From Purpureocillium takamizusanense (taxonomy: Eukaryota; Ascomycota; Sordariomycetes; Hypocreales; Ophiocordycipitaceae), in assembly GCF_022605165.1 (NCBI RefSeq), contig NC_063072.1:682001-746000 (forward strand): 64,000 bases of DNA, read 5' to 3'. This document shows positions 22,988-34,745 of this stretch, piece after piece (positions within the stretch are counted from its first letter, which is position 1; the number at the start of each line of letters is the position of its first letter). The position numbers were made by a program, and so were the translations under genes. The notes under the pieces are model-generated. The model was not told the origin of the DNA and made no database searches. It saw only the letters and a list, made by a program, of their open reading frames with translations.

Positions 22988-24329
22988 GATGAGCGTCGAC
23001 TCCCATGTCTTGCTTTTCACTGCGCGAGAGGCGACTTAATGCCCGCTCACCGACTGCACGTGGACGACTTCGTCTTCTGAATCTATGCATGGGGCGGGAG
23101 GCGGCGGGACAAACGCGACAACTCCCGCCTGGCACGGTTGCATTTGCGCTGGCAGAGCCCTGGCGCAGTTACTACCTTTGCACAGAATCTGGCCGGCTGT
23201 TTGCCAACGACTGCGCTTAACCCTCCCGCTGGACTTTTAGACAGATCCTGCGTTGAGCTGTTGAGCACGGGCGGGGACGGCGTTCTTCTGACTGCTTCTA
23301 GAAATAGGCACTCGACTCGGTACTGAAGCAATCGCCGTCAAGGCTCTGACGCTCGGCTAGAGTCGGGCTCTGTCGGTTGCGTGCCGTGTTTGACATATAC
23401 GAACACACGGCTGGCGGACCGACGCGCCGAGACTGATGGTGATGCCCACCGACGATGTGACGACGTCTCGTCGGTCTAATGCAGGTCCCCGAATCTAGAT
23501 TTGCAATACATGAGCCGTCTCGTCCTACCTCGTATGATTCATGTCTTGGCTTCAGCACTCTGCCGCGTATTTACGTGACGGCAACTAGATGCTTGTAGGA
23601 CTGACATGTGAAGGATCAGATGAACTTGTGCACCTGACGTAGGGTCTCGGTTCTGTAAGTCGCATTTGATGTTCTGTGACCTCATGCTCCGGCATAGCGT
23701 TGACACCTTGATTCCTCCTTGCGCCCCACACACAGATGAGCCGCTTATTGCCATCAGCTGGGATGTGCAGTGGCCATACTCTGGGTTGACTTGGTGCCTT
23801 CATGGCAGCGCTTCGGCTCGCCCTGGCTGGAACCACACTAACATAGACTATCGAAGTGCGTCCGGCAGCTTGGCTTAACATCATTGCTTCATCACCTCTC
23901 CGGAATACTTTCGTTTTTAATCACGTCATGAGAGGGGTAGGCATTCAGATGACACGCGGCCGTATGCGCGAAGCCATACTGCCGTGCCGGCACTTTCATC
24001 CCGCCGTTACACGGCTCCAGAAACCGATTTCCGAGACGGCACAGCCCGCATGCATGGTTAATAGTCTTCGTTGGTCGTATCCTGCCGATGCGGGCACTTT
24101 GTAGAGCGGGATGCAACATCGATCTCTATGATACCTATTGCTGGAGCATAGGGAGCGTGACCGTCGACGACGGTAAGGGTTGGTTGCCTGGGACGAGCCT
24201 GCGCCCATTCTTCCATGTATAAAAGGCAGAGCCTCTCTCCCTTCGAAGGCAGAGTTTCTCATCAACCTCATTCGAATCGACACTCATCAAACAGACTTAG
24301 CAAACAACACAACTTAATTATAATTCACC
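22988..24329. other. Intergenic region upstream of a small secreted-protein gene
   Basis: 1.34 kb with many stops in all frames and lower GC than the flanking genes. The last 110 bp contain a TATA box and CT/CA-rich leader for the gene at 24330. No other gene recognised. Confidence 0.55.
24218..24226 (+). promoter_or_regulatory. TATA box of the secreted-protein gene at 24330
   Basis: TATAAAAGG lies 104-112 bp upstream of the ATG, followed by a CA-rich leader (AACAACACAACTT) typical of strongly expressed fungal genes. Confidence 0.6.
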
Positions 24330-24941
24330 ATGAAGTTCGCCCTCTTCGCCAGCGCTCTCTTCGCGGCCGCCGGCCTCGCCAGCCCCGTCGACAAGCACGT
24401 TCGTCACCCGACGATCGTCTCCCCTTCATGAATAACAGTTACAGCTGACAAGTATCTGCGATAGCTGATCTTATATACCTATGAGTCTGGTCAGGACTTT
24501 GTTGACCGTGACTTCCAGGTCCGCAGGTACGTCTGGAGCGACGCGAGGGGAGGAGAGAAACAGGAAGAGAGGCAAAAAAAAAAAGTTACCTGGACCTGAC
24601 AGCGACACAGTATCATTAAGGCGGCCACGGGTACGGAGGACTGGATCTGCACCCGAGCCTTGCCCCCGACCTGCTACCCTCCGTAAGTCTCCATTGGGGT
24701 TTCCCCAAGATCTGGCGTGTTTCCCCCATTTGATTCATTGCATGGCTGGAAAATTTATGCTGACTGCGCGCGACGCGCCTGACGTAGGCCCCTGGAGACG
24801 AACGTCATTGAGCAGCTCGAGACATTGCCCGGCGTCATCGTCCAGTTCATTGCCCGTGAGTGATCAATGTTCTCATGAGCCATGTACGCTGCGCACGCAG
24901 CCTTGGAGGAGGAGAAGGAGGAGGATGGGGTTCCACGGTGA
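24330..24941 (+). CDS. Small secreted protein of unknown family
   Basis: Assembled from five exons (24330-24398, 24495-24526, 24611-24682, 24788-24855, 24901-24941), about 93 aa. The first exon encodes a textbook signal peptide (MKFALFASALFAAAGLASP). The rest reads DKH-DFVDRDFQVR, then a block with WICTRALPPTCYPP holding two cysteines, and then a helix-like segment ETNVIEQLETLPGVIVQF. The last intron (45 bp, GTGAGT to CGCAG) is optional: without it the protein ends after FIARE at 24863 (82 aa). The first donor (GTTCGT) is weak, but the frame meets a stop soon after, so an intron there is needed. I do not recognise the family. It resembles the many short secreted proteins of plant- or insect-associated fungi, which is inference. 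Confidence 0.55.
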
Positions 24942-25201
24942 ATCGTTTGAGACGCAGGCTCCCCTAGCGCGGGACTATGTCGCAGCAAAGATAGCAGGCC
25001 ACCGTGAAATATATGCACAAGTGAACGGAGAATGTTTGCCATTGGCATTGAAACGGCCATTGTATGGAGTATCGCTGTCGTTTTGAAAGTAGACCACGCT
25101 TTCTTGCCCCCCAGCCGCCGGATTGATAGCTGCGCGGTCTCGTCCCACCCGATCGGTTGCTCAACACCACAGAGAGAAAGAGCCAGAGGACTGTATGCTT
25201 C

Positions 25202-25904
25202 TCAAGCCCATTCAATCTGCCTCTGGGTGAAAAAGTCGAACTTGTTGGTTGACACGTTCTCAAACAGGGATGCCTTGAGGAACTTCTTTCCCACTGCGCT
25301 CACGGCAACTGAGTAGATTGGACTGTCGAGATTGTACTTGTCAGCAGTTTTTATTGTAAGAGGGAGGTACATGTATCTCGTGTCCTGAATCTCGTAAGAG
25401 AAGAGCCAACATACCTTCCGCAGTTACCACAGAAGCTCCGCTAGTGTCAACAGCAACAAATTGTCAGTGGGCGGACACATGCAGGGCCTGCCTATGCGGC
25501 ATATACAACTTAACTTGCTTACCTTGCACACAGACCCGGATGCCGTGTCGTGGTCCGCATACGTCTTGAGGCTGCCCTGCGAGTCGTTGACGGTGATGTC
25601 TTCATCGGCAAGAACGTAGTTGATCGAGGCCGCTGTGAGAGCATGTGTTGTCAGCCAGCACCATCCAATGGAAGGCACATGTAGTGAGTTGCTGCTTGGA
25701 TCGGCGCTCAGGAAAACATACGTCCTCCTGCTCGACGGCAGTTGAGGCTGGGTCATGCTGTGTTAGCAGTGTCAGAGCCTAAAGGGGGGGGCTTTATTGA
25801 ACGACGCACCAGTGGCACATGACCGTCTGGGTAGGCGCCCTGGAGAGCGTGACGGTAATGGACCTGCAATTGCAGCGCCCGGTCGTGTCGACGGTCGTTG
25901 CCAT
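25202..25904 (-). CDS. Single-domain GFA (glutathione-dependent formaldehyde-activating-like) protein
   Basis: Five small exons (25904-25810, 25747-25722, 25632-25523, 25440-25415, 25322-25202) give 125 aa, the normal length for the family. The zinc ligands appear in order and several are formed across splice junctions: GRCNCRSITVTL, then MCHC-LNCRRAGG, then INYVLADEDITV, then KRSFCGNCGSPIYS. The C-terminal FLKASLFENVS and FFTQRQIEW also match fungal members. Two exons are only 26 nt, which is unusual, but each carries a conserved motif and the frame closes at every junction. The zinc-binding fold is firm; the substrate is unknown. Confidence 0.85.
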
Positions 25905-27347
25905 TTTTTTGAAGGTCCTAGGTCAACCAGTCTTTTCTACCACTCCGTCCTTCGTCTTTGGTTGTGGCTAAATATGTTGGTCGCCGCCCAGAACAAGTCC
26001 AAAGACGGGGCGTCGTATAGCTGTAGGCTCTTATAAAAAGATTCGAAGCCAGCGAGAACCCCCAAGGGACGTGTGCTTGTGCTTATTTATGCTGGCTAAT
26101 AGCTGGCCGTCAAGTGCGTAGCTGCCGGGCTTATTCAGTTCTGCTTTATCAGCCGGTCGCTTCACGTCTGTCTCGCTCTCGCCGAGCCCTTCCGTATCCG
26201 TATCGATCCTCACTCAGTGGGGTTCCGAAAGAATGATTGCAGTTGACTGTCTTGGGGGAATGAGAGAAAGAGAGAGAGAGTTCCAGTACCCCGCAGCCCG
26301 ATTCTGCCGGCGCGGCCGTCTTTTAAGCAGTACGGGCCGGCGCAGCGATTCCCCAACCTGGATGCTTGAGCAGTGTTCAGAGTTTCCCTGCAACCAAGAG
26401 CTGCCGCCGGGGTGGCGCACTTGCAGGGAGCAGCGGTCCCGCATCCCCCGAATCGGGTATGAGTGTCCATGCCACAGTAAATGCCGTGCAACTCGACTCG
26501 TCAAACGTGGGTTGAGAACTTGAGACATTGATCCCTATCGGGGGGCCGGAGCAGCTTCGTCAGGTTACTTCCATGGAGAGCAACTTGCTGCATCCCCTCC
26601 TTCCCCGCTCGCCATCACGACTGGAAGACGATATGGCGGCCATAAGGCGAGGAGGTGTTGAGTGTTCTTCGGTCTGGTGTAACCACCATGGGGAAATGGC
26701 ATCAAGATGTCTGACTTGCAGGGATCCCCACACTGGCTCAATGTACGTATATAGTCCTCAAGGCTAACAACGGTTCAGCGGCATCAGGACCGTGGGACGC
26801 GCGCGGAGTACGATGCTGTATCGACGGAGCTTGTTCGGAAACGGGCTCTCTTGGTCCGCTGATGTCCCACGTTCCCTTAGTACCACATCGGGTACGATGA
26901 ACGAAGCAACTTATTACAAAGTGCCGGCGTAGGTACTCAAAAGACGTGGCAATACAAAATCACAAAAGAAGAAATATAGGCCACATGCAGATGGCTTCAG
27001 GCGAAGACCACAGTGTGGAGTAGTCCTTTTGAGCTACTGTTATTCGTGTAACGACTGTATATTGTATATATTACGGCATGGTCGACCCAGGTCAACCCAA
27101 CCATGCGCCTGGTGCTGCTCAATCACCCCCGTGGAAGGAGACATGCTGCTCCATCCCATTACTCGATATCGTATACATGAACGAGAGACCATAAACCAAT
27201 TGCCTTGAATGAAGATCCAAACTCTCTGAAGGAAGTCGCAAAAAGAGCGCACAAACGAACATATAACCACCCCCGGTCGGTTTAGTCTGTCGAGGTTTCC
27301 GCCAAGTCTTGTTGCCCACCTAGCATTGGGTCCTCCCTTTCCTGCGG
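25905..27347. other. Intergenic, no gene seen
   Basis: 1.44 kb between the start of the short GFA gene and the stop of the repeat protein gene. A TTTATAA-like element lies near 26030-26040 on the GFA side. All frames are short and unsupported. Confidence 0.5.
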
Positions 27348-28114
27348 TCATGCTGGCATGCATCGTTCTCCTTGCACTGCGAGAGAAGGGGCGGTCAGTA
27401 CGTCCAGTAATCCAACATCATACCAGGAAGCGTAGCCACCAGGCCTTGATGCAAGGAAAGGGGGGTTCACTTACCATCTTGTCGCAACGCATCCTGTATT
27501 GAGTCCCCTGCGCCAGATTTCCCACGCGAACCAAACAAAACGTCGACGTCACGTCGTCCCCGGGTATGCAGAACTATGGAAGATGACTTATTAGTTCCAC
27601 TCTGCTCGCTTGCAGTTTGAACATGTGGCATATGGTCTCTCACCCCTTTCTCAATTGCCCTCGTCTGGCCATGAGGATCATTGGGCAGACGATCCGTTTC
27701 GGGCCAACTGGCTGGGCCATGTTCCCAAGTGAACATGTGCTGGTCGTCACAAGGGTAGGGGAGGCTGGACGGATCCGCAGTCTTCTGCCCGGTCGGCGTT
27801 TTCTTCGTGCCTCGTACCGGGGCCTTGTCACCCTCCTCGATGGGATAGGGCAGAGGGCCAGGCGTAGCCGGACGACTCTTGCGGGACTGTCCTTGCGTCT
27901 TGCCCAGTGCTGCCGGGGCCTTTTCGTCTCCGTCGACGGGATAGGGGGGATTGCCGGGCGTAGATGCACGACTCCTTCCGGCGGTCGGCGATTGCGTCTT
28001 GCCGTTTGCTGACGGGACCTTTTCATGCGGGTCAACGGGATAGGGCGGGTTGGCCGCCGGCGACGCGGCGGCGAGGGCCAAAAAGGCTGCGATGAGAGCG
28101 ACGGAGAGTCTCAT
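27348..28114 (-). CDS. Secreted proline-rich repeat protein (PYPVD repeats), unknown family
   Basis: The first exon (28114-27475) and a short last exon (27376-27348) give 222 aa. If the GTAAGT donor at 27474 is not used, the protein ends at 27467 with 215 aa. A signal peptide starts at Met 28114 (MRLSVALIAAFLALAAASPAA); the longer upstream frame has no ATG. The mature protein has about four repeats of 30-35 aa, each led by a (N/P/S)-P/L-PYP-(V/I/C)-(D/E) core followed by an acidic-lysine-proline stretch and a GKT or KKT element. The last copy ends in a Cys and a tryptophan-containing tail. The repeats diverge, so they are old. No domain is recognised. A cell-wall, effector or peptide-precursor role is possible but unproven. 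Confidence 0.65.
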
Positions 28115-28225
28115 GATGTAAAAGTATGTCTTCGACGGGGTATGGTACTGGGAAGAGATATGCAAAATTGCGTATTGCCTCAGTGCGTGCAGATTCAGGG
28201 CTACAAGTTGCAAAAAAGCAGAACC

Positions 28226-28233
28226 CCTTTATA
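28226..28233 (-). promoter_or_regulatory. TATA box of the PYPVD repeat gene
   Basis: TATAAAGG on the minus strand, 112-119 bp upstream of the ATG at 28114. Confidence 0.55.
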
Positions 28234-31040
28234 CGTGAAATCATGCAGGCCCCGACTATGTATGTACGCATGGCCCCGCGGTCCCGAAAGTCGGGCCAAA
28301 GCAGAGGCTGCGTGCGCGTTTCTCATCTCACATCGAAGGCGGCGTTCGTTAGAGAAATCGACGCACGGGTGATGCTGTGGTTCTCGCCGCCACGACATGG
28401 CCTCATGTCGAGCGAGCACGGAGACGGCCGCGCGCCCGACACCCGACATTGAGGTGATTATACCCCGTCGCAGAAAACACGTTACGTAGCCTCCAAGTCG
28501 TCATCAAATCGCTCCCTCCGTTCAAGCCGCGATGAGCAGTCGTCGGGACGGGCAACAGCCCCTGATACCAGCACGTTGAGGGCGAAGTGGGCTCCGTCTT
28601 GGTATCCGGGAAAATACGTCACCCTCCGCGTCCGGAAGCTTTCCTGCATACAGCATGGGCGCGACGAGATCAAGGCACTCTAGATGGAAGAAGAGACAAG
28701 TCGTCATTGGGCTCCTCCTATGAGGCGGCCTGGTTTCGCATTTAGCTCGACATACGTCTCATGCTCCAGTCCAACTGTCGTAGAAATCGAAAGTCAGAGC
28801 GCGTCACGTCTATTATTGCCCGCCCAATTTCAATGGCACATGCGCGGATCAACACATCTCAGATTGACTGGACAATACCAAAAGTCCCTTTTTCGTCTGA
28901 AGTGAGGCACCGATCCGGGGGGTGACGTATGCCTGAGACTGAGATTTCAGCCCACGTGCTGTTCACATTGATCGCCCATGCAACACGACACAACCCTTTC
29001 ACCGCAGTACGTACTCCAGTCGCGCAATTTTCAGAGTCGCATTTACAGACACAGCAAGAAGAGACACGCCTACGAACAGGAATTAGCCTGCCTGCCCTGA
29101 GACCCCGCCATACTGTAGGATTGCCTTGGTTTCGAGCCCGGCCACAGACTGGAGGTGCGCGGAGGACTGGGCCGGGCCACGGCTGCAAGACGATTCAACA
29201 TGTCCAACGTAAACTCGAGACGTTCACAGAGCGAGAGTCAAAGACATTGGGCACCCACTCAAAGTACACTATGTAGCATAGCATACGGTAGACAACAAAT
29301 TTGAATGACAACAGCATCCAATCGCCACGACGACATCTTGCTTGAAACCCAACATACCCCCTTGTCACCCACCATCCGGTGGCTGCCATGTCGCTCTGTC
29401 ATCACCTACGGGATAATCCAGCCTCGGAAGACGGAAACCGGGCCTCTCATCATTCGAGTACGTAGAAGTCGACGACCGTCTTGGGCCTTGGCGCTCGACG
29501 CTGCATCATTATGCTGTCCCGCTTAGGCGGGAGACACGACGGCAGCCTGGACCGCGTTTCGCTCGAGTGGCAAGCGAGGCCGGTGCATCACGCGATGCAG
29601 CAGCTGATAAAATAGATGCCGCTGATTGGCGAGAGCTAGCCGGCGCCGATTCCGACTGCGTGGTGGGTGAATGCGGGCGCCGTGAGGGTGCGCCAACGAC
29701 CCTTGCCGCGATCTTGGTCGTCGTCCATGCGCCTGTCCGAGTTCAAGGTCGGGCCGGCGATGACATCCTTTGATGTTGGTGGAGGTTCCCCCCGCAGTTC
29801 GGAGTCATTGTCTGTGATTCCGGCCTTGAATATGAAGTATGGTCGCAATAGCTCATGGCAGTACAACCCGCTTCTTGAAGATGAGGGAGAGACCTGGCGA
29901 TGGTGAGTGCATGCACGCGGCCAGCGCTTGTCTGCTCCTCCCTCCAGCCGTTCAACCGTCATGGCGAGTCAATCCAACCAGACGACGATATTGGTTCTAT
30001 GGCCCCATTGACGTCACGTAGGAAAAGCAGCAATTTAAACAAAACGTGGACCGTTACAATATTTCAACGTGCTGCAGCTGTATCGCGACGACGCTGCAGA
30101 CTGCGGATCCGTGCTCGTTGATTCCGGCCGTTTTTTTATTTTTCGAATCCGCCCCCCGGCTCTCCTTAGGGGCTGGCTCCCGCGCGCGCGGTCCTAGATG
30201 AGGGTACGGCCGAGTTGCTGAGAGGGCACGATCAGCAGCGTGTGTGTGTGTGTTGGTCCCAACTGCCAGGACACGACGGGCTCAAACTCACTCAGCTCGC
30301 ATCCCACCCCCCGGCCATCCCCATCTCACGTAGGCAAGGTAGTTTTTTTGTCCGGTGTGTGGTGTAACGTCAGAGCCAACAGTGCGGTGAGGGAGCATTC
30401 GCGCGAATCGTAATGATGGAAACGCGTGGCTTTGTAAGTCACCACTGCTTGCTAGCTTGGATGGTTGGTTGGTTTGTTGGAGGGTTGGATCAGACACCAC
30501 CGACAGCATACATACATATGCATACATACGTAGGTAGGTTTGATGTGCATGGCGGGCGGCTGCACGCTTCTCATAGGACCTTCCTGGTTGCGCTCTAGCC
30601 GCACCCGCTGCACACCAGACGACCCCGGGAGTCAGTCGCAAAGCTTTCCTCACCTTGGTTTTTTTGGGGGGGCATGTCTCTCTCTCATCTGGCGACAAGC
30701 AGGCTATTTACTTCCATGCCGCCGCCACGGGGCTTGCCTGCCGGCGCCATGCCCCTGAGCTGCGGCTCAAGAGGCATCCGAAGTATGAATGCCCTGCGGT
30801 CAGCCACGTTTGTGGGCTTGGCCGAGATCTTGACGGTGACATACATGTTGGCTGGACTAGGCTGCCAGGGGAGGGGGGAGTCGTAACTTAATGGGGGGCT
30901 ACGGGTAAGGGTTCATGAGCGCTTCGAGACCTTGTGCCCGGGGGGGGGGAATGCGGGGACCACCGTTGATCACTTGCCCGACAACGCCTAGCTTTCTAGT
31001 CCGGCCCCCGAGCGCTGTTCCTTCCGGGTGGGGGAAAGGA

Positions 31041-31065
31041 CGAGGAGGAGGAGGAGGAGGAGGAG
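31041..31065. repeat. GAG trinucleotide repeat
   Basis: About eight consecutive GAG/AGG units in the non-coding stretch before the MFS transporter. Confidence 0.8.
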
Positions 31066-31840
31066 CGGGGAACAGACGATTGCTTTTTTGGAGATCGTGG
31101 TGGCGTGTGTGGCCAGATGACAGGGCCGGCAGTTTTGACGAGGTCCAACAAACGCAAATGCAGGCAGCAGTTTATTTTCTTACGGAAACGGAATTTGGTT
31201 GCTCGTGAACGCACTACATGGGCAATATGCGATTCCGAGGATGTGAGCAGGGTGAAGCCGTTTCCGCTTCTTCATGAGCCTCCCCAGTCCGTTGTTGTTG
31301 TTGGTGGTGGTGGTGCGCGATTCAATATCATGAGTTGGTCCTTTGCCTTTTTTCCATGTTTTCTCAGGACCTGGGGCTGGAAGCAAGCCCGCAGCCACAC
31401 CAACGGGTACCTGTAACTACTTTACAGATAGTAGCGCAGTGGATGTTTCGTCTGGTGCTCGGGTCCGCCCCCCCTCCCCTGTCCGCCCGGCTGCTGCCGC
31501 CACCACCTCCCTCGGCCGCCCGGCAAAGTCCAAAGCTTGACCATATGCTTTGAATTTCGCTCTGAATCACCACCACACCACACCCCCCGGCTTTTTCCTT
31601 GCATATACAGCTAGTCGGCTGGGCCTGGCCGGCCGACTTCATGTATTTTGTACGCGTGCATCTTCGTAAGCTACTAGTCTGGACTTGTGAGCGCGGGTAT
31701 CGATTTTGTCCCCCCTCCTCCCCGCCCATCCCAGGTCTGGGAAAGGGCTACACAGCATAATGGTTACACTACACGTGTGCCTGCCGCAGGGTCGCATCGG
31801 CAAAGGCCGGGATGACGGGGGGGGGGCACGAATATTGAAG

Positions 31841-31872
31841 GTGGAGGTGGTGGTGGTGGTGGTGGTGGTGCA
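31841..31872. repeat. GGT trinucleotide repeat
   Basis: About ten GGT units with one GGA interruption, non-coding. Confidence 0.8.
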
Positions 31873-32283
31873 GTAAAATCACGTATATATGATCGTCATG
31901 CCCATCATGGGCGGCGGCCCGTGAACGTTTGCACATATCTGGACGCCATTGTTGATGGGGTGAAGACGTCTGTGTCTGCATTCTACAACCCCCCCCTTCA
32001 AGCCCGCCCCCAGTCCAGTCCAGTCCAGTCTCCCCCTGCAGAACGCACTGGGCAGGCAGACAAGCCCGGCACTCACATATCACTCTGACTAACCGACTGA
32101 CTGACTGACGGACCCTTCTTGACGTCTCACCCACGCGGCCTTCGAGTCAGTGTCGCATATAGAAGGGAGACCTGAGACGACGACGCGGGAAGCAGCAGCA
32201 GCACCACACTTGACGACAAGAGACGGGACTATACACGCCCCCCTCCCTCCTCCCCCTCCCCGCTTTGAATCACCACGACCAAG

Positions 32284-34439
32284 ATGGCTTTCCTCAACGG
32301 CTTGCGCGGCGGCGACGCGATCCCGGAGGAGCACCACGACCTGCAGCCGGACCAGTCCTCGCGCGGCGACGACGGCGGCGCGGATAGCATCGACTCCAAG
32401 CAGGGCACGCACACGGCTGCTTCGCACCTCGAGGCCCAGGCGGGACGACAGGCGACGGATAAGTGAGAGCCCCCCCTTCCAGGTCCTCGTGTTTGCCCCC
32501 TTTGAAACGAGAATGAATGCCGCGAGAGACACAGAGTGAGAGTTGAGGCTTCAGACAAGATGGACGCTGATGGTTTGGGCTTTAGATATGGGCATGCCAT
32601 CATCGACATTGATCCCGTCCACGAGGCGCGGATCCGCCTCAAGATGGACTTTGCCGTCGTGCCGCTCGTCAGTCTGATATACCGTAGGTTTCTCCCTCAT
32701 CTCCCTCATCATGTAGGGTTCAGTGAGGACGCGGCAGCTGACACGTATGTGTGTGCCTATTGACAGTCATCTCCTTTATCGACCGCTCCAACATTGGTAA
32801 GTGAACACGGCCCTGTGTGTGTTTGCTTTCATGTTTCATGTCCATGTTTCGCCCCGATGCTGTATATGCCCCCCGTCTTGTCCATCCACAAGCATCGTGC
32901 CAGACACAACATCTTTCATGTCCCAGTCGAGCACCATCATCTTTCTCCAGTCCATACTTCATCGACTTACCATGCAAAACACACAAAAATGCAGGCAACG
33001 CCAAGCTCTCGGGCCTCGAGCGCGACCTCCACATGCGCGGCTACGACTACAACACGGCCCTCTCCGTCTTCTACATCACCTACATCGTCTTCGAGATCCC
33101 CTGCAACGCCGCCTGCAAGTACATCGGCCCGGGATGGTTTCTCCCCGCCGTGACGCTCGCCTTCGGCATCACCTCCATCGCCACCGCCTTCGTGCAGAGC
33201 TTCAGCGCCCTCTGCGGCGTCCGCGCCCTGCTCGGCGTCTTCGAGGCCGGCATGATGCCCGGCATCGCCTACTACCTCTCCCGCTGGTACCGCCGCTCCG
33301 AGCTCACCTTTCGCATATCCCTCTTCATCGTCTCCGCCGCCCTGGCCGGCGCGTTTGGCGGGCTGCTGGCGTCGGCGATTGTGAAGCTGCCGTCGTTTGG
33401 GTCGCTGCATACGTGGCGCATGATTTTTGCCATTGAGGGTGCGTATTTCAACCACAGACGAAGGCTCCTTTTCCCCATCTTCCCCCCTTTTCCCCATTTT
33501 ACTCCTGTAACCCTCCATCTTGTTGTTCGTCTTGTGGTCAGCACCCATCTAGACCCCAACGCTAAGCGTAAATGTGATATACATGCAGGCATCGTCACCA
33601 TCGTCATCGCCCTCGCCGCCTTCGCCCTCCTCACCGACCGCCCCGAGTCCGCCATCTGGCTCACCCCCGCCGACAAGGCCCTCGCCGTCGCCCGCCTCAA
33701 GGCCGAGCGCATCGGCACCACCGAGCTCGTCGACTCCTTCTCCAAGGCCAAGATCCGGCGCGGCATCCTCAACCCCGTCGTCCTCCCCACCTCGGCCATC
33801 TTCCTCCTCAACTCCATCACCGTCCACGGCGCCTCCTTCTTCCTCCCCTCCATCGTCGGCACCCTCTACCCCGACCGCTCCGTCACCCAGCAGCAGCTGC
33901 TCACCGTCCCCCCTTACGTCGTCGGCGCCACCGGCTGCGTCGTCCTCAGCTACGCCAGCTGGCGCCTCGAGCGCCGCGGCATCTTCATGATTTGCGTCGC
34001 GCCCCTCGCCGTCATCGGCTACGCCCTGTTCCTCGCCCCCTCGACGAGCGCCTCGGTGCGCTACGGTGCCATCTTCCTGCCCTTCTTCGGCATGTTCGCC
34101 TACGGGCCCTTTACCAACGCACATGTCGCCGCAAACGTCGTCTCCGACACGGCCCGCGCGTCGGCCATTGCGACAAACGTCATGTTCGGAAACATTGGCG
34201 GCCTTGCCTCCACCTGGGCCTACATTGCAAAGGACGCACCCCGCTACAACATCGGCAACGGGCTCAACATTGCCTCCCAGGCGCTCATGTTCGTCATCGC
34301 CGTGGTGCTCTACTTTTGGATCAAGCAGGACAACAAGAAGCGCGCCGAGCGCGACGTCCAGGGCGCGCTCGAGGGCAAGTCTTTGCAGGAGATTCAGGAC
34401 ATGGACTGGCAGCATCCGGGATTTCGCTGGCACAACTGA
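32284..34439 (+). CDS. MFS transporter, anion:cation symporter (Dal5/TNA1-like) family
   Basis: Five exons (32284-32462, 32586-32683, 32767-32796, 32995-33438, 33589-34439) give 533 aa. The hydrophilic first exon is followed by KMDFAVVPLVSLIYLISFIDRSNIGNAKLSGLERDL, which is built across three exons and is the TM1/loop signature of the allantoate/nicotinate permease group. The TM2-TM5 region has FYITYIVFEIPCN and GVFEAGMMPGIAYYLSRWYRRSE, also typical. About twelve membrane segments are visible. Members import carboxylates, vitamins or small peptides; the substrate here cannot be told. Exon 3 is only 30 nt. The C-terminus ends with DMDWQHPGFRW, a common tail in this family. Confidence 0.92.
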
Positions 34440-34745
34440 AGCAAGAGAAGAGAGAGACGACAGGTATTGGCGGTTGGCTTCTTTTTTTTTTTTTTGGTCC
34501 GTGTGCAAGCTACGATGGAATGCTGCGTATGTATGTGTTTGAGTGTGTGTGTCTGCCTTGGGCGCACTGGCTTTCTCAGCCTCACGGCGCGTGACTCACA
34601 GGGGCATCATCACCACTGAGCATCACCGCTGGACGTTTAAAATGCACGTTTGCCGTGCGCGCCGTCGTTTTCGCTCATAGTTCATCCATAGTTGCCAATA
34701 CTCATCACCAAGCGTGATCCAGGCTTCATACGGTCCATTCGCAAA
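34440..34745. other. Intergenic between MFS transporter and DBR1
   Basis: 306 bp with a T run at about 34482-34495 and no gene; 3' UTR of the transporter and promoter of DBR1. Confidence 0.55.

Larger units (their letters stand above)
28115..32283. other. Gene-poor 4.2 kb stretch with simple repeats
   Basis: No frame here has a recognisable family, signal peptide or splice pattern. Simple repeats are dense toward the right end: a GT run at about 30238-30255, GAG repeats at 31041-31065, GGT repeats at 31841-31872, and four CAGTC units at 32011-32030. Long G and C homopolymers also occur. The final few hundred bases are C-rich leader for the transporter at 32284. It could hold a long promoter or decayed sequence. 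I see no transposase or reverse transcriptase. Confidence 0.6.

Noticed and set aside
23300..24110. Possible short genes between the methyltransferase and the secreted protein
   Set aside because: Frames are short, overlapping on both strands and without motifs or splice sites that extend them.
29636..29962. 108-codon minus-strand frame in the 28-32 kb stretch
   Set aside because: Both strands are open here and neither product has a recognised pattern; not supportable as a gene.
31041..32030. CRISPR-like or satellite array
   Set aside because: The repeats are plain microsatellites without regular spacers.
33549..34508. 319-codon minus-strand frame opposite the MFS transporter
   Set aside because: It is the antisense of a GC-rich, membrane-protein exon with strong third-position bias; rich in Gly, Asp and Glu with no motif.
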